This document shows, piece after piece, positions 34,558 through 44,342 of a stretch of 64,000 nt of DNA (its first letter is position 1; every line of letters begins with the position of its first letter). The notes under the pieces were generated by a model that was not told where the DNA came from, did no database searches, and worked only from the letters and a program-made list of their open reading frames with translations. The DNA is from Planctomycetota bacterium. GTDB lineage: Bacteria; Planctomycetota; Planctomycetia; Pirellulales; Pirellulaceae. The DNA is taken from NCBI GenBank assembly GCA_026692865.1, contig JAPLNI010000026.1, forward strand, positions 94,395-158,394, written 5' to 3'. Position numbers and translations under genes: made by a program.

Positions 34558-36822
34558 CTAGTGCGAGTGCTGGCCTTCACGCGTGTCAAAGCGAAACACT
34601 TGAGTTGCCTCTGTAAGGACGCGTTCATCGTGTGTCGTTAAAAGAAGCGTCCACGGCTGCGTCGAAGCCCGCAACTGGTCCCAAATCTTGTATCGAACTC
34701 CGGCGGGCAATAGATCGAGACACCAATCGACCAGCAGAACTCGAGGTTTCCCTGCGATAGCTCGAGCGATCATCAAACGAGGTAATTGATCTTCGCAAAG
34801 CGGGTAACCTCCGGTTTGAAGCCGAAGGTCCAGGCCCCCATGCAACGGAAGCAATTCGTCCCAAAGATGGACTGTTTCCAAAGCCTGTCGCAAGTCCGTA
34901 TCGCTGATGCCTGAACGGCCGAGTCGCAAGTTATCAGCCACACTTCCCGCGAAAATCTCTCTCGGACCCGCATAACCGACCAACGATCCATCGCAAAACC
35001 GAAGTGCATCGCGTGAATCCAGGCCATCGATCTCCACAAATCCATGTTCGGGCTGAATCAAGCCGACGATGGTCGGAAGCAACATCGAGTCGGCGGCTCC
35101 CACGATCCCAGCGATCGCCATGCGACCTCCTGCGGGGACTTCGAAAGAACCAACGTGAACGACTTGCCGTGAAGCCGGATCGATGATCGAGAGATCTTGG
35201 ACGCGGACCTGCACTGGCCCAATTTCACTATCCATCGGGACTAGTGGTGGATCAATCGATAGATCGAGCATGTGTCCCACCTTATTCATTGCAGCCATCA
35301 GATCAAAATATGTCTCGAGCAGCTTACCGCTTTTCGCAAATGCACCAACGATAACCGCAACGATCAGCTCCGAAGCGACAAGCTGGCCAAGTGTTAGCTG
35401 ACCGACCAGTACCAAGTAACCACCAAGTGCGAACAAAGTTGTTAGGGCGATAATTTGCAGCAGCATCGCAAAAATCATTTGCCGCAACAAAACAACGAAG
35501 TGTACTCGACGATTTGTAAGGTATTGGACTGCTAAACGGTTAGATCTGTCGGAGCTCATGTCCGCGCCGCCGTGCAGCTTGAAGGCTGAAGGGGACGCAA
35601 CCACATCCTGCAACCAGTGGGCAATCGAGTATTTAACCATTGATTCATCGATCGCTGTCTGAACGCCGCCGCGACCAAGAACATAGGTAACAACAACCAT
35701 GCAAATTAGAAGAACAATATCAAATCCAAGCAAAAATGGATGATAAAACGCCAGCAGCAAGGAGCCGATAATCGTTTGCATCACAATCGTGATTCCATCC
35801 AAAAGAAGTGAAGCGGTCGACTTCTGGATCGTCATAATGTCAAAAAATCGATTGACCAATTCGGGCCCATGGACCCCTTGAAGCTGCATTCGATTTGCAT
35901 GAGGCAACCGATAGGAAAGGTCTCCTACCAAGCGAACGAAGAAGCGTCGCTGCATAATTTCAACGACGAATATGTGAAGCAATTTGAAAGCAGCCGAAAG
36001 AAACAGCACGCCCATCAAAATCATGGCGAGCACAAAAATTGGCTGAAAGCTACTTCCAAATCCGATTGTATTCACAAGGACTTCGACAGTCAGTGGTGTG
36101 GCTAAGCCAAGCACTACCGACACAAAGCTAAATATAAGGACCGAGATGATGTCGGACCGCTCGGGTTTCAATAACGCGAGGAACCTTCTTTGAGGACTGA
36201 GGTGCTCGCCGCCGTGGCTATTGTGTCCGTCTCCATGGTCGCCACCATGACCATGGGGCCCATCGTGGCCATGCCCAGTATGGTGATCTGAAGCCCCCAA
36301 ACCACCGATGGCATTGGATGACGAAGCGTTGGAACCATCGTTAAAAAGTGCTGGCTGTGCGATAAGGAATGTGTATCCCGATTCGGGACGAAACAGGTTC
36401 GCGATGGCTCGTTTCGTAAGCCGTTCGGGCTGAATTGCCGTATCGATTCGGACCGCATCAATCCCGCTGCCAGCAGTCGACTCCATGATCCACCAAGGAG
36501 ACATCCCGGTTTGGACATTAACGGCGACCAGATGAAAGCCGTCTGCAACCAAATTCCATGCGGCCGATGGAGTCAGCTCGATTGGTACCAAGCGTATCCG
36601 CGCCGACTGAGCCGCTCGCATCATCCATAGAACCAAACCGTCGGCAGTCGCGTCGGTCGTCGCGTCGGAGCGTCCTTTGCTGACGTTGGTAAGGGTGCGT
36701 TGGATCTCGCTCCGTTCAATTGGAACGTGCAACTGCATTCCAAGACTTTGCAGGAGCAGGGTAACTTGTCGCCACACTTGGTCGTTCGGCTTTGCAACGG
36801 CGATAGACTGCTCTTTCAGCAT
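34558..36822 (-). CDS. ABC-exporter-like protein with degenerate ATPase and His-rich segment
   Basis: 754 residues. Residues 1-160 resemble a C39-peptidase-like domain without a catalytic Cys. Residues about 179-207 hold 10 His among Gly and Asp. A six-helix exporter membrane domain follows (about 220-500) and then a nucleotide-binding domain. The ATPase is degenerate: the Walker A position reads AGIVGAADS with no Lys, LSGGQ is replaced by LCEDQ, and Walker B reads LLVDWCLD without the catalytic Glu; the H-loop His (TTHDER) remains. It may work only with an active partner subunit or may not hydrolyse ATP. The start at 36822 follows GAGGA; in-frame ATGs up to 36891 are alternatives. Confidence 0.75.
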   Translation of the reverse strand: MLKEQSIAVAKPNDQVWRQVTLLLQSLGMQLHVPIERSEIQRTLTNVSKGRSDATTDATADGLVLWMMRAAQSARIRLVPIELTPSAAWNLVADGFHLVAVNVQTGMSPWWIMESTAGSGIDAVRIDTAIQPERLTKRAIANLFRPESGYTFLIAQPALFNDGSNASSSNAIGGLGASDHHTGHGHDGPHGHGGDHGDGHNSHGGEHLSPQRRFLALLKPERSDIISVLIFSFVSVVLGLATPLTVEVLVNTIGFGSSFQPIFVLAMILMGVLFLSAAFKLLHIFVVEIMQRRFFVRLVGDLSYRLPHANRMQLQGVHGPELVNRFFDIMTIQKSTASLLLDGITIVMQTIIGSLLLAFYHPFLLGFDIVLLICMVVVTYVLGRGGVQTAIDESMVKYSIAHWLQDVVASPSAFKLHGGADMSSDRSNRLAVQYLTNRRVHFVVLLRQMIFAMLLQIIALTTLFALGGYLVLVGQLTLGQLVASELIVAVIVGAFAKSGKLLETYFDLMAAMNKVGHMLDLSIDPPLVPMDSEIGPVQVRVQDLSIIDPASRQVVHVGSFEVPAGGRMAIAGIVGAADSMLLPTIVGLIQPEHGFVEIDGLDSRDALRFCDGSLVGYAGPREIFAGSVADNLRLGRSGISDTDLRQALETVHLWDELLPLHGGLDLRLQTGGYPLCEDQLPRLMIARAIAGKPRVLLVDWCLDLLPAGVRYKIWDQLRASTQPWTLLLTTHDERVLTEATQVFRFDTREGQHSH

Positions 36823-37200
36823 GTTAACTGGATTCCTCGAAACCGAAACGCGAACCATCAAAACGAGATTTACCCAAACAAGCCCCATCACGAGCCATGA
36901 TAAAGAGACTCGTTAGCTCAATGCCCTGAACTTGACAAAATTGATTCTTTCCGAACCCTTTTTTCATTTTTTACTAACCTGGGCGAAATATGCTGGAAAA
37001 CCACAAGCTTTGCCTCACGAGCTTTGTTATTCTACGGGAGTTGGCTGATTGGCCAAAGATTAGTCGAAAACGATGATAGTCGAAACTGATTATTAAGGAA
37101 CATTTGGCTGATTTGAATCATGTTGTTCCAGCAAACTTTCATTAACACAGATAACAATGGTTTGCTTGATTTCTTTGCATCTGCGCGGGAGAGGACACAT
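36823..37200. other. Divergent intergenic region
   Basis: Up to 378 bases between the ABC-like gene and the prepilin-like gene, depending on which starts are used. It probably holds both promoters. I see no gene or strong structure. Confidence 0.4.
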
Positions 37201-38166
37201 TTGATTCCGCACCTTGACGATGAAGTGCGAAAGCGACGCGAACCACTATCGTTAGGTTTCAGGCCTGCGCTGGGTTTCACGCTAGTGGAATTGCTAACGG
37301 TTATCGCGATCATCGGAGTTCTCGCCGGTCTTCTGTTGCCTGCCGTACAAGCCGCTCGTGAGGCCGCCCGCAGAATTCAATGTACCAGTTCTATCCGCCA
37401 AATTGGTATCGCCTTCGCAAATTTCGAGTACAGCTATAAAAAGTACCCAGCAGGATGTTCGATAGCACCGGGACTTGTCTCCAATCAGCGAATGCTTTGG
37501 AGCGGCCATATCCTGCCGTTCATCGAACAATCTACGCTTCGCGATTCGATAGACCTGACAAAGGACTGGGATGACCCTAGTTCGACAAACGCGCGCGCCC
37601 TTCAGTTTAGTTCGCCGATATTTCGCTGTCCGTCGGCGAACGCTCCACTTGCATTCGATCATCAAGTAGCCAGACGAGTCCCCTGCAATTATCTTGCATG
37701 TGCTACGGGCCTGAATTCTAGAGAATCAGGTTCGCAGCCGATCCTGGATGATTCCGAACAGGACGGAATTTTTTTCACAAACAGCAAAACTACCCACTCA
37801 GGCATCTTGGATGGAACTTCCCAAACAGTTTTTGTGGGCGAAGCACTTTTTCTCGATAATGTTTTCGGCAATGACTTGAACAACAACCCACAGCTCGTGG
37901 ACCACTGGGCTATTGGAAGCCCTACCATCGGGAACGCCGAACTCTCGGAGGCACTGGCTTCGACCGCTTGCCGAATTAATGCATACCGAATCAAACCGCA
38001 GGTCTTGATCGATGAGATTGAGATGAGCTACTCGTCGCGCCACATCGGAGGAGCTCATGTCGTTTTCGCGGATGGTCACACTGAGTTCCTAAACGAATCG
38101 ATCGACGCAGCCACATGGAGTGCCATGGGAACGCGGTTTGGAGTTGATATCGTGTCGAATTACTGA
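37201..38166 (+). CDS. DUF1559-type prepilin-like protein
   Basis: 321 residues. [20 protein letters not shown] followed by [15 protein letters not shown] is the N-terminal signature of the large planctomycete DUF1559/prepilin family, and [17 protein letters not shown] is the C-terminal H-x-G-G motif of that family. These proteins have type III signal sequences and a beta-rich body, are encoded in many copies per genome, and are of unknown function. The TTG at 37201 follows GGGAGAGGA by five bases and gives a leader of about 24 residues before the cut. The ATG at 37120 would give a leader of about 50 residues. It stands apart from the pilus operons. Confidence 0.82.
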   Translation: MIPHLDDEVRKRREPLSLGFRPALGFTLVELLTVIAIIGVLAGLLLPAVQAAREAARRIQCTSSIRQIGIAFANFEYSYKKYPAGCSIAPGLVSNQRMLWSGHILPFIEQSTLRDSIDLTKDWDDPSSTNARALQFSSPIFRCPSANAPLAFDHQVARRVPCNYLACATGLNSRESGSQPILDDSEQDGIFFTNSKTTHSGILDGTSQTVFVGEALFLDNVFGNDLNNNPQLVDHWAIGSPTIGNAELSEALASTACRINAYRIKPQVLIDEIEMSYSSRHIGGAHVVFADGHTEFLNESIDAATWSAMGTRFGVDIVSNY

Positions 38167-38221
38167 CGTTGAGCATCCGCTCAGGCGAATTGCGGTTCGC
38201 AAAAAGCAGCTCTGCCGGAGT

Positions 38222-38467
38222 CTAATCGCCTTGATAAATGTCTGCCCGAACAAAGAACGGGCACTCGCGCAGCGGCTGTGGAGGATACTTAGGCCAGCGA
38301 TCCTTGATTGCCAGCAACTCTTTCTGTGTCTGGGCATCCGTGTTTGGCAGCTGAAGGTCGCCATCTCCATGCTTAGAGACCTTGCATAACAAGAAGACAG
38401 AACCCTTACCGGAAACAACTTCACGATGGTTTATACATCGCCAGCAAATTGAATTGGAAGTGTCCAA
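38222..38467 (-). CDS. Small four-Cys protein
   Basis: About 81 residues if translation starts at TTG 38467. The sequence contains CWRC near the N-terminus, a single Cys in FLLCK and a fourth in RECPFF, separated by a KYPPQP segment. This spacing suggests a small zinc-binding fold. I recall similar short planctomycete proteins with KYPP motifs, but the family has no function that I know. The reading frame stays open upstream into the YhaM-like gene, so the start is uncertain; no ATG lies in the gap. It follows the nuclease gene on the same strand, after a 17-base tandem repeat. Confidence 0.5.
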   Translation of the reverse strand: MDTSNSICWRCINHREVVSGKGSVFLLCKVSKHGDGDLQLPNTDAQTQKELLAIKDRWPKYPPQPLRECPFFVRADIYQGD

Positions 38468-38485
38468 ATATATGGCTCGGCAGTT

Positions 38486-38530
38486 TGATTTGAAGTGCAG
38501 TGTGATTTGAAGTGCAGTGTGATTTGAAGT
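38486..38530. repeat. 17-bp tandem repeat, 2.6 copies
   Basis: TGATTTGAAGTGCAGTG occurs at 38486-38502 and 38503-38519 exactly, followed by a partial third copy to 38530. It lies between the YhaM-like stop and the likely start of the small Cys protein gene. Confidence 0.9.
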
Positions 38531-38549
38531 ATTGACAAGGCGTTGTCGA

Positions 38550-39521
38550 TTAAGAGTTATCCGACGGCTTGTAAAACTTCCTTGCGATCGTTGGGTTGAA
38601 AGATGTCCATGGTGTGTCGGTGTTTCGGTCAGCACGGATCCATTCGGTAGCCGCATTGACTTTCGCGTCCATGTCATCGATCGCATGCAAAACAATCGCC
38701 TCAAGGGTTTGCGGTACGCGAGGCGAACCGTGCTCAAGCTGACCATGGTGGCTGACGATCATGTGTTGCAGTCGCCACTGAAAAGCTTTGTCCATCGGTG
38801 CCCCGAGAGTTGCTTCGGCTACTGGGATTTGGCGATCAAGCATTTGAACGCCTTGAACCAAGTGACCGATCAACTGCCCAGCGTCGCTGTAAGACATTTC
38901 GTCTTCAAAGAGGAGCTCTTCCAGTTTGCCAATGTCATGAAGCATGGCCCCCAGGAGTAACAAATCACGATCGATATGTTGATAACGAGTTGCTACCAAG
39001 CTGGCGATTTGCATCAATTCGACAACATGCTCAAGCAGCCCGCCAGCGTGTGCATGATGTGCCTTGACGCCCGCCGGAGCGATTCGAAATTTGGCTGCAA
39101 TGTCGCTATCGTTGTAAAACGCCATTGCGATTGCCTTCGCAGGAGCAGATGTCATCGTTTCGATTAGCGACCGGAGTTCGCTCCACAGACGATCGACCTT
39201 GCCGCGGTCTAATTGGTCGAAGTCTTCGAGATTCAGTGTGGCTGGGTCGGCCAGGTGAAGGTGATTGACTATCAACTGGAGCTGGCCGTTGTGTAGCTGG
39301 GCTGCCCCTTGGATTCGCAAGTAATCCCCTTTTTGGAACGATTCGTACATCCTCACGTCCGCATTCCATCGCATCCCGGAAATGCTCCCGGAGCGATCCG
39401 TCAATTGAAGTAGGAGGTACATGTTTCCTTGACGGTTCGCACGATGCTGCTTGTCCGCCACGCGAAAAACTTCGTCAACCGACGATTGAGGTTGGATCTG
39501 GTTGATAAAAACGCGAGTCAT
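38550..39521 (-). CDS. YhaM-like OB-fold/HD-domain 3'-5' exoribonuclease
   Basis: 323 residues. The N-terminal OB-fold (about 1-95) has YLLLQLTDRSGSISGMRW, and the HD domain (about 150-300) has HHAHAGGLLEHVVELMQIA, LGAMLHDIGKLEE, IVSHHGQLEHGSP and LHAIDDMDAK. This matches the YhaM/CBF1 family, metal-dependent 3'-5' exoribonucleases that trim RNA ends. Domain order and length agree with the family. The small Cys protein gene lies downstream on the same strand. The long 5' region before aceE is divergent from it. Confidence 0.9.
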   Translation of the reverse strand: MTRVFINQIQPQSSVDEVFRVADKQHRANRQGNMYLLLQLTDRSGSISGMRWNADVRMYESFQKGDYLRIQGAAQLHNGQLQLIVNHLHLADPATLNLEDFDQLDRGKVDRLWSELRSLIETMTSAPAKAIAMAFYNDSDIAAKFRIAPAGVKAHHAHAGGLLEHVVELMQIASLVATRYQHIDRDLLLLGAMLHDIGKLEELLFEDEMSYSDAGQLIGHLVQGVQMLDRQIPVAEATLGAPMDKAFQWRLQHMIVSHHGQLEHGSPRVPQTLEAIVLHAIDDMDAKVNAATEWIRADRNTDTPWTSFNPTIARKFYKPSDNS

Positions 39522-39970
39522 GGACGAGCAGACTTTCTCAAAGTATTCGGATTCGGCACCACCGGCGGAAACCAGCGGCAGAGCCCTACAATATGACGAC
39601 TATCGCCGTTTAACCAAGGCATGTTTTCCAATTACCTGAGCCAGGGCGTGGGCTGATGAAAAGGGCTTTTTTTGAGCCGTAGGCGCTAGCCTCGGGTGCT
39701 ATCTGGTAAATTGTGGAAAAATCGGAACCCGTGGCTAGCGCCATCGGCTCAGGTCATCTTAGGCTTAGGCTCCGATTCGGGTTTTGGTTTGTTCTGGGAG
39801 TATTTATGTGCGCTCGTTTGAGGAATTCAATCATTGCGATTGCACGTGTTCGTTCTAGGAAGAAAACGAATAACTCGTCCTTTACGTGAAGGCCTGCTTT
39901 AGCGACAATGCGGGCTTTGAAAAATCCGGCTTGGCGGCACTTTGAACACGTCTTGGAAGGTTGCGTTTGC
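39522..39970. other. Divergent intergenic region upstream of aceE
   Basis: 449 bases between the YhaM-like gene and aceE. It contains the palindromic repeat at 39672-39753 and presumably the aceE promoter. An in-frame ATG at 39908 extends aceE by 21 residues but does not resemble its N-terminus. Confidence 0.5.
39672..39753. repeat. Palindromic repeat upstream of aceE
   Basis: Left arm TTGAGCCGTAGGCGCTAGCC (39672) and right arm ending CTAGCGCCATCGGCTCAGG are near-perfect inverted copies with a spacer of about 27 bases. It is the best-preserved intergenic member of the family and closely matches the element inside the gene at 5842-6642. Confidence 0.8.
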
Positions 39971-42700
39971 ATGTCTGAAGCAAAGACTCTTGGTGAAGTA
40001 GACCCTGCGGTACTGGCCGCTGCGGGGCAAGTAGAAGCTCCTGTCGATGTCGATCCAGCAGAAACAAGCGAGTGGCTAGGCTCGCTCGACTATGTCCTTA
40101 AAAGCAAAGGCCCCGAACGCGTCCGCTACATTGTGAAAGCTCTCGAAAATCGAGCTCGCAAAGATGGTGTTGATATTCCGATCGAAACGACGACTCCTTA
40201 CGTCAACACAATTCCGGTCTCGAAGCAGCCAGCCTACCCCGGCAACCGGGAAATCGAACGTCGAATCAAAAGCCTCATTCGCTGGAACGCGATGGCAATG
40301 GTCGTTCGCGGAAATACGCGGCTTGATGGTATCGGCGGGCACATCAGCACTTTCGCAAGCTCTGCAACTCTTTATGAAGTCGGCTTCAACCATTTCTTCA
40401 AAGGTCGCGGCGAAGATGGTTACTCGGGCGACATTATTTACTTCCAAGGTCACGCCTCCCCAGGGATGTACTCGCGTGCGTTCATGGAAGGAAGGCTGGA
40501 TGTTGAAAAGCTCGACAATTTCCGCCGCGAACTAGCGACCGGTGGTGGGCTTTCTAGCTACCCTCACCCTTGGCTCATGCCTGAGTTTTGGGAATACCCA
40601 ACAGTTTCCATGGGACTTGGTCCCATTATGGCGATTTATCAAGCCCGATTCAATGAATACTTGAACGATCGAGGTCTCAAGGATACGACTGGTCGAAAAG
40701 TTTGGGCCTTCCTGGGAGACGGTGAATGCGACGAACCCGAAACGCTCGGAGCGATCACGCTTGCCTCGCGCGAGAAGCTTGACAATTTGATCTTCGTTAT
40801 CAACTGCAACCTCCAACGCTTGGATGGTCCGGTTCGTGGAAACGGAAAGATCATTCAAGAACTCGAAGCCATTTTCCGTGGTGCGGGTTGGAACGTTATC
40901 AAAGTCGTTTGGGGAAGCGACTGGGATCCGCTGCTCGATAAAGATGAATCAGGTCTGCTTGCTCAGCGACTGACGGAAGTTGTAGACGGGCAATATCAAA
41001 AGTATGCAGGGATGCCTGGCTCGTATGTTCGTGATCATTTCTTCGGCAAGTACCCCGAGCTGCTTGATCTGGTAGTAAACTACTCGGACGAAAAACTGCT
41101 CAAGATGAAACGCGGCGGACATGACCCAGAAAAGGTTTACGCTGCTTACAAACAAGCTGTTGAACATAAGGGCCAGCCGACAGTCATCCTCGCGAAAACC
41201 ATTAAGGGTTACGGGCTTGGCGAAGCCGGTGAAGGTCGTAACGTTGCTCACAACACGAAGAAAATGAACGAGAAGGAATTGCTCGAGTTCCGCTCGCGAT
41301 TTGGTATTCCAATTAGCGATGAAGAAGTAGGTCAAGCTCCGTTCTATCGGCCACCTGCTTCAAGCGTCGAAATGAAATATCTCGCGGATCGACGTGCTGC
41401 TTTAGGCGGTCCCGTTCCAAGCCGTCCTAGCGTTCATCCCAAGACAGAAGTCCCGACGCTCGACGAGTATCGCGAGTTCATGGGCAAACAGCTCGAGAAT
41501 AGAAAGATCAGCACGACTCAAGGCTTTGTGCGACTTCTAACTCGAATGGTTCGTGATAAGAAGATTGGAAAGATCATTGTTCCAATCGTGCCTGATGAAT
41601 CGCGAACCTTCGGAATGGAAGGACTTTTTCGCGACATAGGGATTTATGCTCATGCGGGTCAACTCTACGAACCAGTCGATTCGGCTGAGCTTGCCTACTA
41701 CAAAGAAGCCCAAGATGGGCAAATTCTTGAAGAAGGAATCACCGAAGCCGGTTCGATGAGCTCCTTCAATGCTGCAGGAACGGCCTACTCGTGCCACGGC
41801 ATCAACATGATTCCGTTCTATATTTATTATTCGATGTTCGGATTCCAACGAGTCGGTGATTCGATTTGGGCCGCAATGGACATGCGAGCGAAAGGCTTCT
41901 TGATTGGTGGTACCGCAGGTCGAACAACCCTCAACGGTGAAGGCCTGCAACACCAAGACGGACATAGCCACTTGAACTCGATCGCGTTCCCGACGGTTCG
42001 CTCCTACGAGCCCGCATTCGCATACGAAACGGCTGTGATTGTTTTCGACGGTATGCGTCGATTGTACCAAGAAGATGAAACGGCGATCTATTACATCACC
42101 GTTGGCAACGAAGACTACGACATGCCAGCAATGCCTGAAGGCGTCGAAGAAGGAATTATTCGCGGCATCTACAAACTCAAGAGCCAAGAATGCGAAGGAG
42201 CACGCACCCGAGTCCAATTGTTTGGAACAGGTGCGATTCTGAATTCAGTTCTCGAAGCCCAACAAATCCTCGCCGACAAATACAAGATCGCCTCGGATGT
42301 GTGGAGCGTCACTAGCTACACGCAACTGCGACGTGATGCTCAAGATTGTGAACGATGGAACATGCTTCATCCGGATCAACCACCTCGACAAAGCTACATC
42401 GAGAAAACGCTAGCCGGAGTCCAAGGTCCATTCATCGCGTCGAGTGACTACGTACGAGCGGTTCCTGAGCAATTGATTCGATACATTCCTGGCGATTACT
42501 TTGTACTGGGAACCGACGGCTTTGGTCGAAGCGAGTCTCGCGAGAATCTGCGACGCCACTTCGAAGTCGATGCCGCTTCGGTAGTCATCGCAACGTTGTA
42601 TCGATTGTTGGCTGCTCGGATGGTCGACGTTCACGAAGTCAAGCAAGCGATTCAGGACTTGGGCTATAACCCAGATAAGCCAAATCCACTCAACGTTTAG
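39971..42700 (+). CDS. aceE: Pyruvate dehydrogenase E1, homodimeric type
   Basis: 909 residues, the length of the single-chain AceE enzyme. The thiamine diphosphate motif is LGDGECDEPE with the trailing NCNLQRLDGPV about 26 residues on. Other family segments are RWNAMAMVVRGN, GHASPGMYSRAF, TIKGYGLGEAGEGRN and, in the transketolase-like C-terminal half, EGLQHQDGHSH and GTDGFGRSESRENLR. It decarboxylates pyruvate and transfers acetyl groups to the lipoyl domain of E2, which is encoded next. ATG 39971 is preferred because MSEAKTLGEVDP resembles family starts. An E1 of this type beside an E2 points to a Gram-negative-type complex. Confidence 0.97.
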   Translation: MSEAKTLGEVDPAVLAAAGQVEAPVDVDPAETSEWLGSLDYVLKSKGPERVRYIVKALENRARKDGVDIPIETTTPYVNTIPVSKQPAYPGNREIERRIKSLIRWNAMAMVVRGNTRLDGIGGHISTFASSATLYEVGFNHFFKGRGEDGYSGDIIYFQGHASPGMYSRAFMEGRLDVEKLDNFRRELATGGGLSSYPHPWLMPEFWEYPTVSMGLGPIMAIYQARFNEYLNDRGLKDTTGRKVWAFLGDGECDEPETLGAITLASREKLDNLIFVINCNLQRLDGPVRGNGKIIQELEAIFRGAGWNVIKVVWGSDWDPLLDKDESGLLAQRLTEVVDGQYQKYAGMPGSYVRDHFFGKYPELLDLVVNYSDEKLLKMKRGGHDPEKVYAAYKQAVEHKGQPTVILAKTIKGYGLGEAGEGRNVAHNTKKMNEKELLEFRSRFGIPISDEEVGQAPFYRPPASSVEMKYLADRRAALGGPVPSRPSVHPKTEVPTLDEYREFMGKQLENRKISTTQGFVRLLTRMVRDKKIGKIIVPIVPDESRTFGMEGLFRDIGIYAHAGQLYEPVDSAELAYYKEAQDGQILEEGITEAGSMSSFNAAGTAYSCHGINMIPFYIYYSMFGFQRVGDSIWAAMDMRAKGFLIGGTAGRTTLNGEGLQHQDGHSHLNSIAFPTVRSYEPAFAYETAVIVFDGMRRLYQEDETAIYYITVGNEDYDMPAMPEGVEEGIIRGIYKLKSQECEGARTRVQLFGTGAILNSVLEAQQILADKYKIASDVWSVTSYTQLRRDAQDCERWNMLHPDQPPRQSYIEKTLAGVQGPFIASSDYVRAVPEQLIRYIPGDYFVLGTDGFGRSESRENLRRHFEVDAASVVIATLYRLLAARMVDVHEVKQAIQDLGYNPDKPNPLNV

Positions 42701-42735
42701 CACAAAGATAAAACCCTGCGGTGAATCGAGTGCCA

Positions 42736-42792
42736 AGGCTCACCTGCTTTTGCTTCACAGTATTGCTACTGTGAGGTAACGAGGCAGAGCCT
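42736..42792. repeat. Long two-stem hairpin between aceE and the E2 gene
   Basis: CACAGTA/TACTGTG around a TTGC tetraloop extends to a 13-pair stem with two GU pairs. An outer six-pair stem AGGCTC/GAGCCT closes it. There is no U-run. It could attenuate read-through or stabilise the upstream transcript. Confidence 0.65.
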
Positions 42793-42880
42793 ATCCTATA
42801 AGGAAGCTGATTTCAGGCAGAGTCTGGAATCAGGAAACCAGAAAAACCCCACAACTACACTTTGAAAAATCTTTGGTGAT

Positions 42881-44341
42881 ATGGCTACAGAAATCAAACT
42901 CCCCTCGCTCGGTGATGGTATCGATTCAGCAGACGTTTTGGAACTGTTTGTCAGCGAAGGCGATATCGTTACCAAAGATCAAGGATTGATGGAGCTTGAG
43001 ACGGACAAAGCAACCGTAACCGTGCCGTCTCCTTTCGCAGGAAAGATTGTCAAGCTATCTGTCGCGGCTGGTCAAACGGTCGCCGTGGGAAGCGTAATCG
43101 GCGAGATTGAAACTACGGGTGCAGCGGCTCCGAAAGCTGCACCAGCGGCACCGGCCCCTGTTCAAGCTCCTGCTCCACCAGTTCAGGCTCCCGCACCTGT
43201 CGCTGCGGCACCTGCCACTGCACCTGTTGCTGCGGCAGCAACGCCTGCTCCGCAACCAGCCAAGGTCGTTGCGCCGCCACCTCCAAATCCAGCCGTTGCA
43301 CCGCGGCTAGTTCCTGTTGCGACTCCCGCTCCAGTTTCAGAAGACTCGGAATCAGAATACGAAGGAGTCATCCCAGCGGGACCTGCGATTCGAAGGTTTG
43401 CGCGCGAAGTAGGTGTCGACCTTGCAGGCGTTGTTGGAAGCGGCGAAGGTGGACGAATTACTCGTGAGGATGTCTTGGCTGTAGTACGCCAGGGGCAACA
43501 AAGTACCAAGATCGCAACACTCCCGAGCGCTCCTGCTTCTGCAACAACGAACGTTGCTCCGGCTGCGACTAGTACAAAAAGTGTCTCGACCAAAACCAGC
43601 GGAGCACTTCCAGGTAACGCAGCCGAAGATGATTACGGCCCGGTTCGCGTTGAGAAGATGAGCAAGATTCGCAAAACGATTGCGGCTCAAATGCATCGCT
43701 CTTGGACCAACGTCCCGAGAGTCACAAATTTCGACGACGCAGACGTGACCGAACTGGAGATTTTCCGACAAAGCAGCAAAGACGACTACGCCGCAAGAGG
43801 GATCAAACTGACAACGATGCCTTTCTTGATCAAGGCCGTAGCAACCGCCCTCAAGCATCATCCTTCGATGAATGCATCGGTCGATATGGAGAACGAGCAG
43901 ATCATCTACAAGGACTACGTGAATATCGGAATCGCCGTCGACACCGATCGCGGTCTTGTGGTTCCAACACTCAAGAATGTCGAGCGGATGGGGATTCCTG
44001 ACATTGCCCAAGGACTCGGTGATCTCTCCACTCGCGTTCGCAACAATGATTTTGGTGTGAATGATCTTCGCGGAGGATCCTTTACGATCAGTAACCTCGG
44101 TGCGATTGGCGGAACCTATTCAACACCGATCGTCAATGTGCCCGAAGTTGCCATTTTGTTAGTTGGTAGAACTCGGCGATTGCCGGTTGTGATGGAAGAT
44201 GATTCCATCAAGCCTAGGTCGATGATGCCACTGAGTCTCGCCTACGATCACCGGTTGGTCGATGGTGGTACTGCAGCTCGGTTTTTAAATGAAATCATTG
44301 GCTACCTGGAAGCACCAAGCCGACTGCTTTTGGCGATCTAA
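42881..44341 (+). CDS. aceF: Dihydrolipoamide acetyltransferase E2 of pyruvate dehydrogenase
   Basis: 486 residues with one lipoyl domain (about 1-80; lipoyl Lys43 in ETDKATV), an Ala/Pro-rich linker (about 85-155), a peripheral subunit-binding domain (about 163-205, PAIRRFAREVGVDLAGV and GRITREDVL), a second linker and the catalytic domain (about 250-486) ending in AYDHRLVDGG with catalytic His457. It accepts acetyl groups from E1 and transfers them to CoA. It lies 180 bases after aceE on the same strand, separated by a strong hairpin. No E3 gene follows. Confidence 0.96.
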   Translation: MATEIKLPSLGDGIDSADVLELFVSEGDIVTKDQGLMELETDKATVTVPSPFAGKIVKLSVAAGQTVAVGSVIGEIETTGAAAPKAAPAAPAPVQAPAPPVQAPAPVAAAPATAPVAAAATPAPQPAKVVAPPPPNPAVAPRLVPVATPAPVSEDSESEYEGVIPAGPAIRRFAREVGVDLAGVVGSGEGGRITREDVLAVVRQGQQSTKIATLPSAPASATTNVAPAATSTKSVSTKTSGALPGNAAEDDYGPVRVEKMSKIRKTIAAQMHRSWTNVPRVTNFDDADVTELEIFRQSSKDDYAARGIKLTTMPFLIKAVATALKHHPSMNASVDMENEQIIYKDYVNIGIAVDTDRGLVVPTLKNVERMGIPDIAQGLGDLSTRVRNNDFGVNDLRGGSFTISNLGAIGGTYSTPIVNVPEVAILLVGRTRRLPVVMEDDSIKPRSMMPLSLAYDHRLVDGGTAARFLNEIIGYLEAPSRLLLAI

Positions 44342-44342
44342 C

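Noticed and set aside
38486-38530. Possible CRISPR array
   Set aside because: The repeats are 17 bases, directly adjacent and without spacers, so this is a simple tandem repeat.
41537-42217. 226-residue open frame opposite aceE
   Set aside because: aceE is unmistakable on the other strand; the antisense product lacks motifs.
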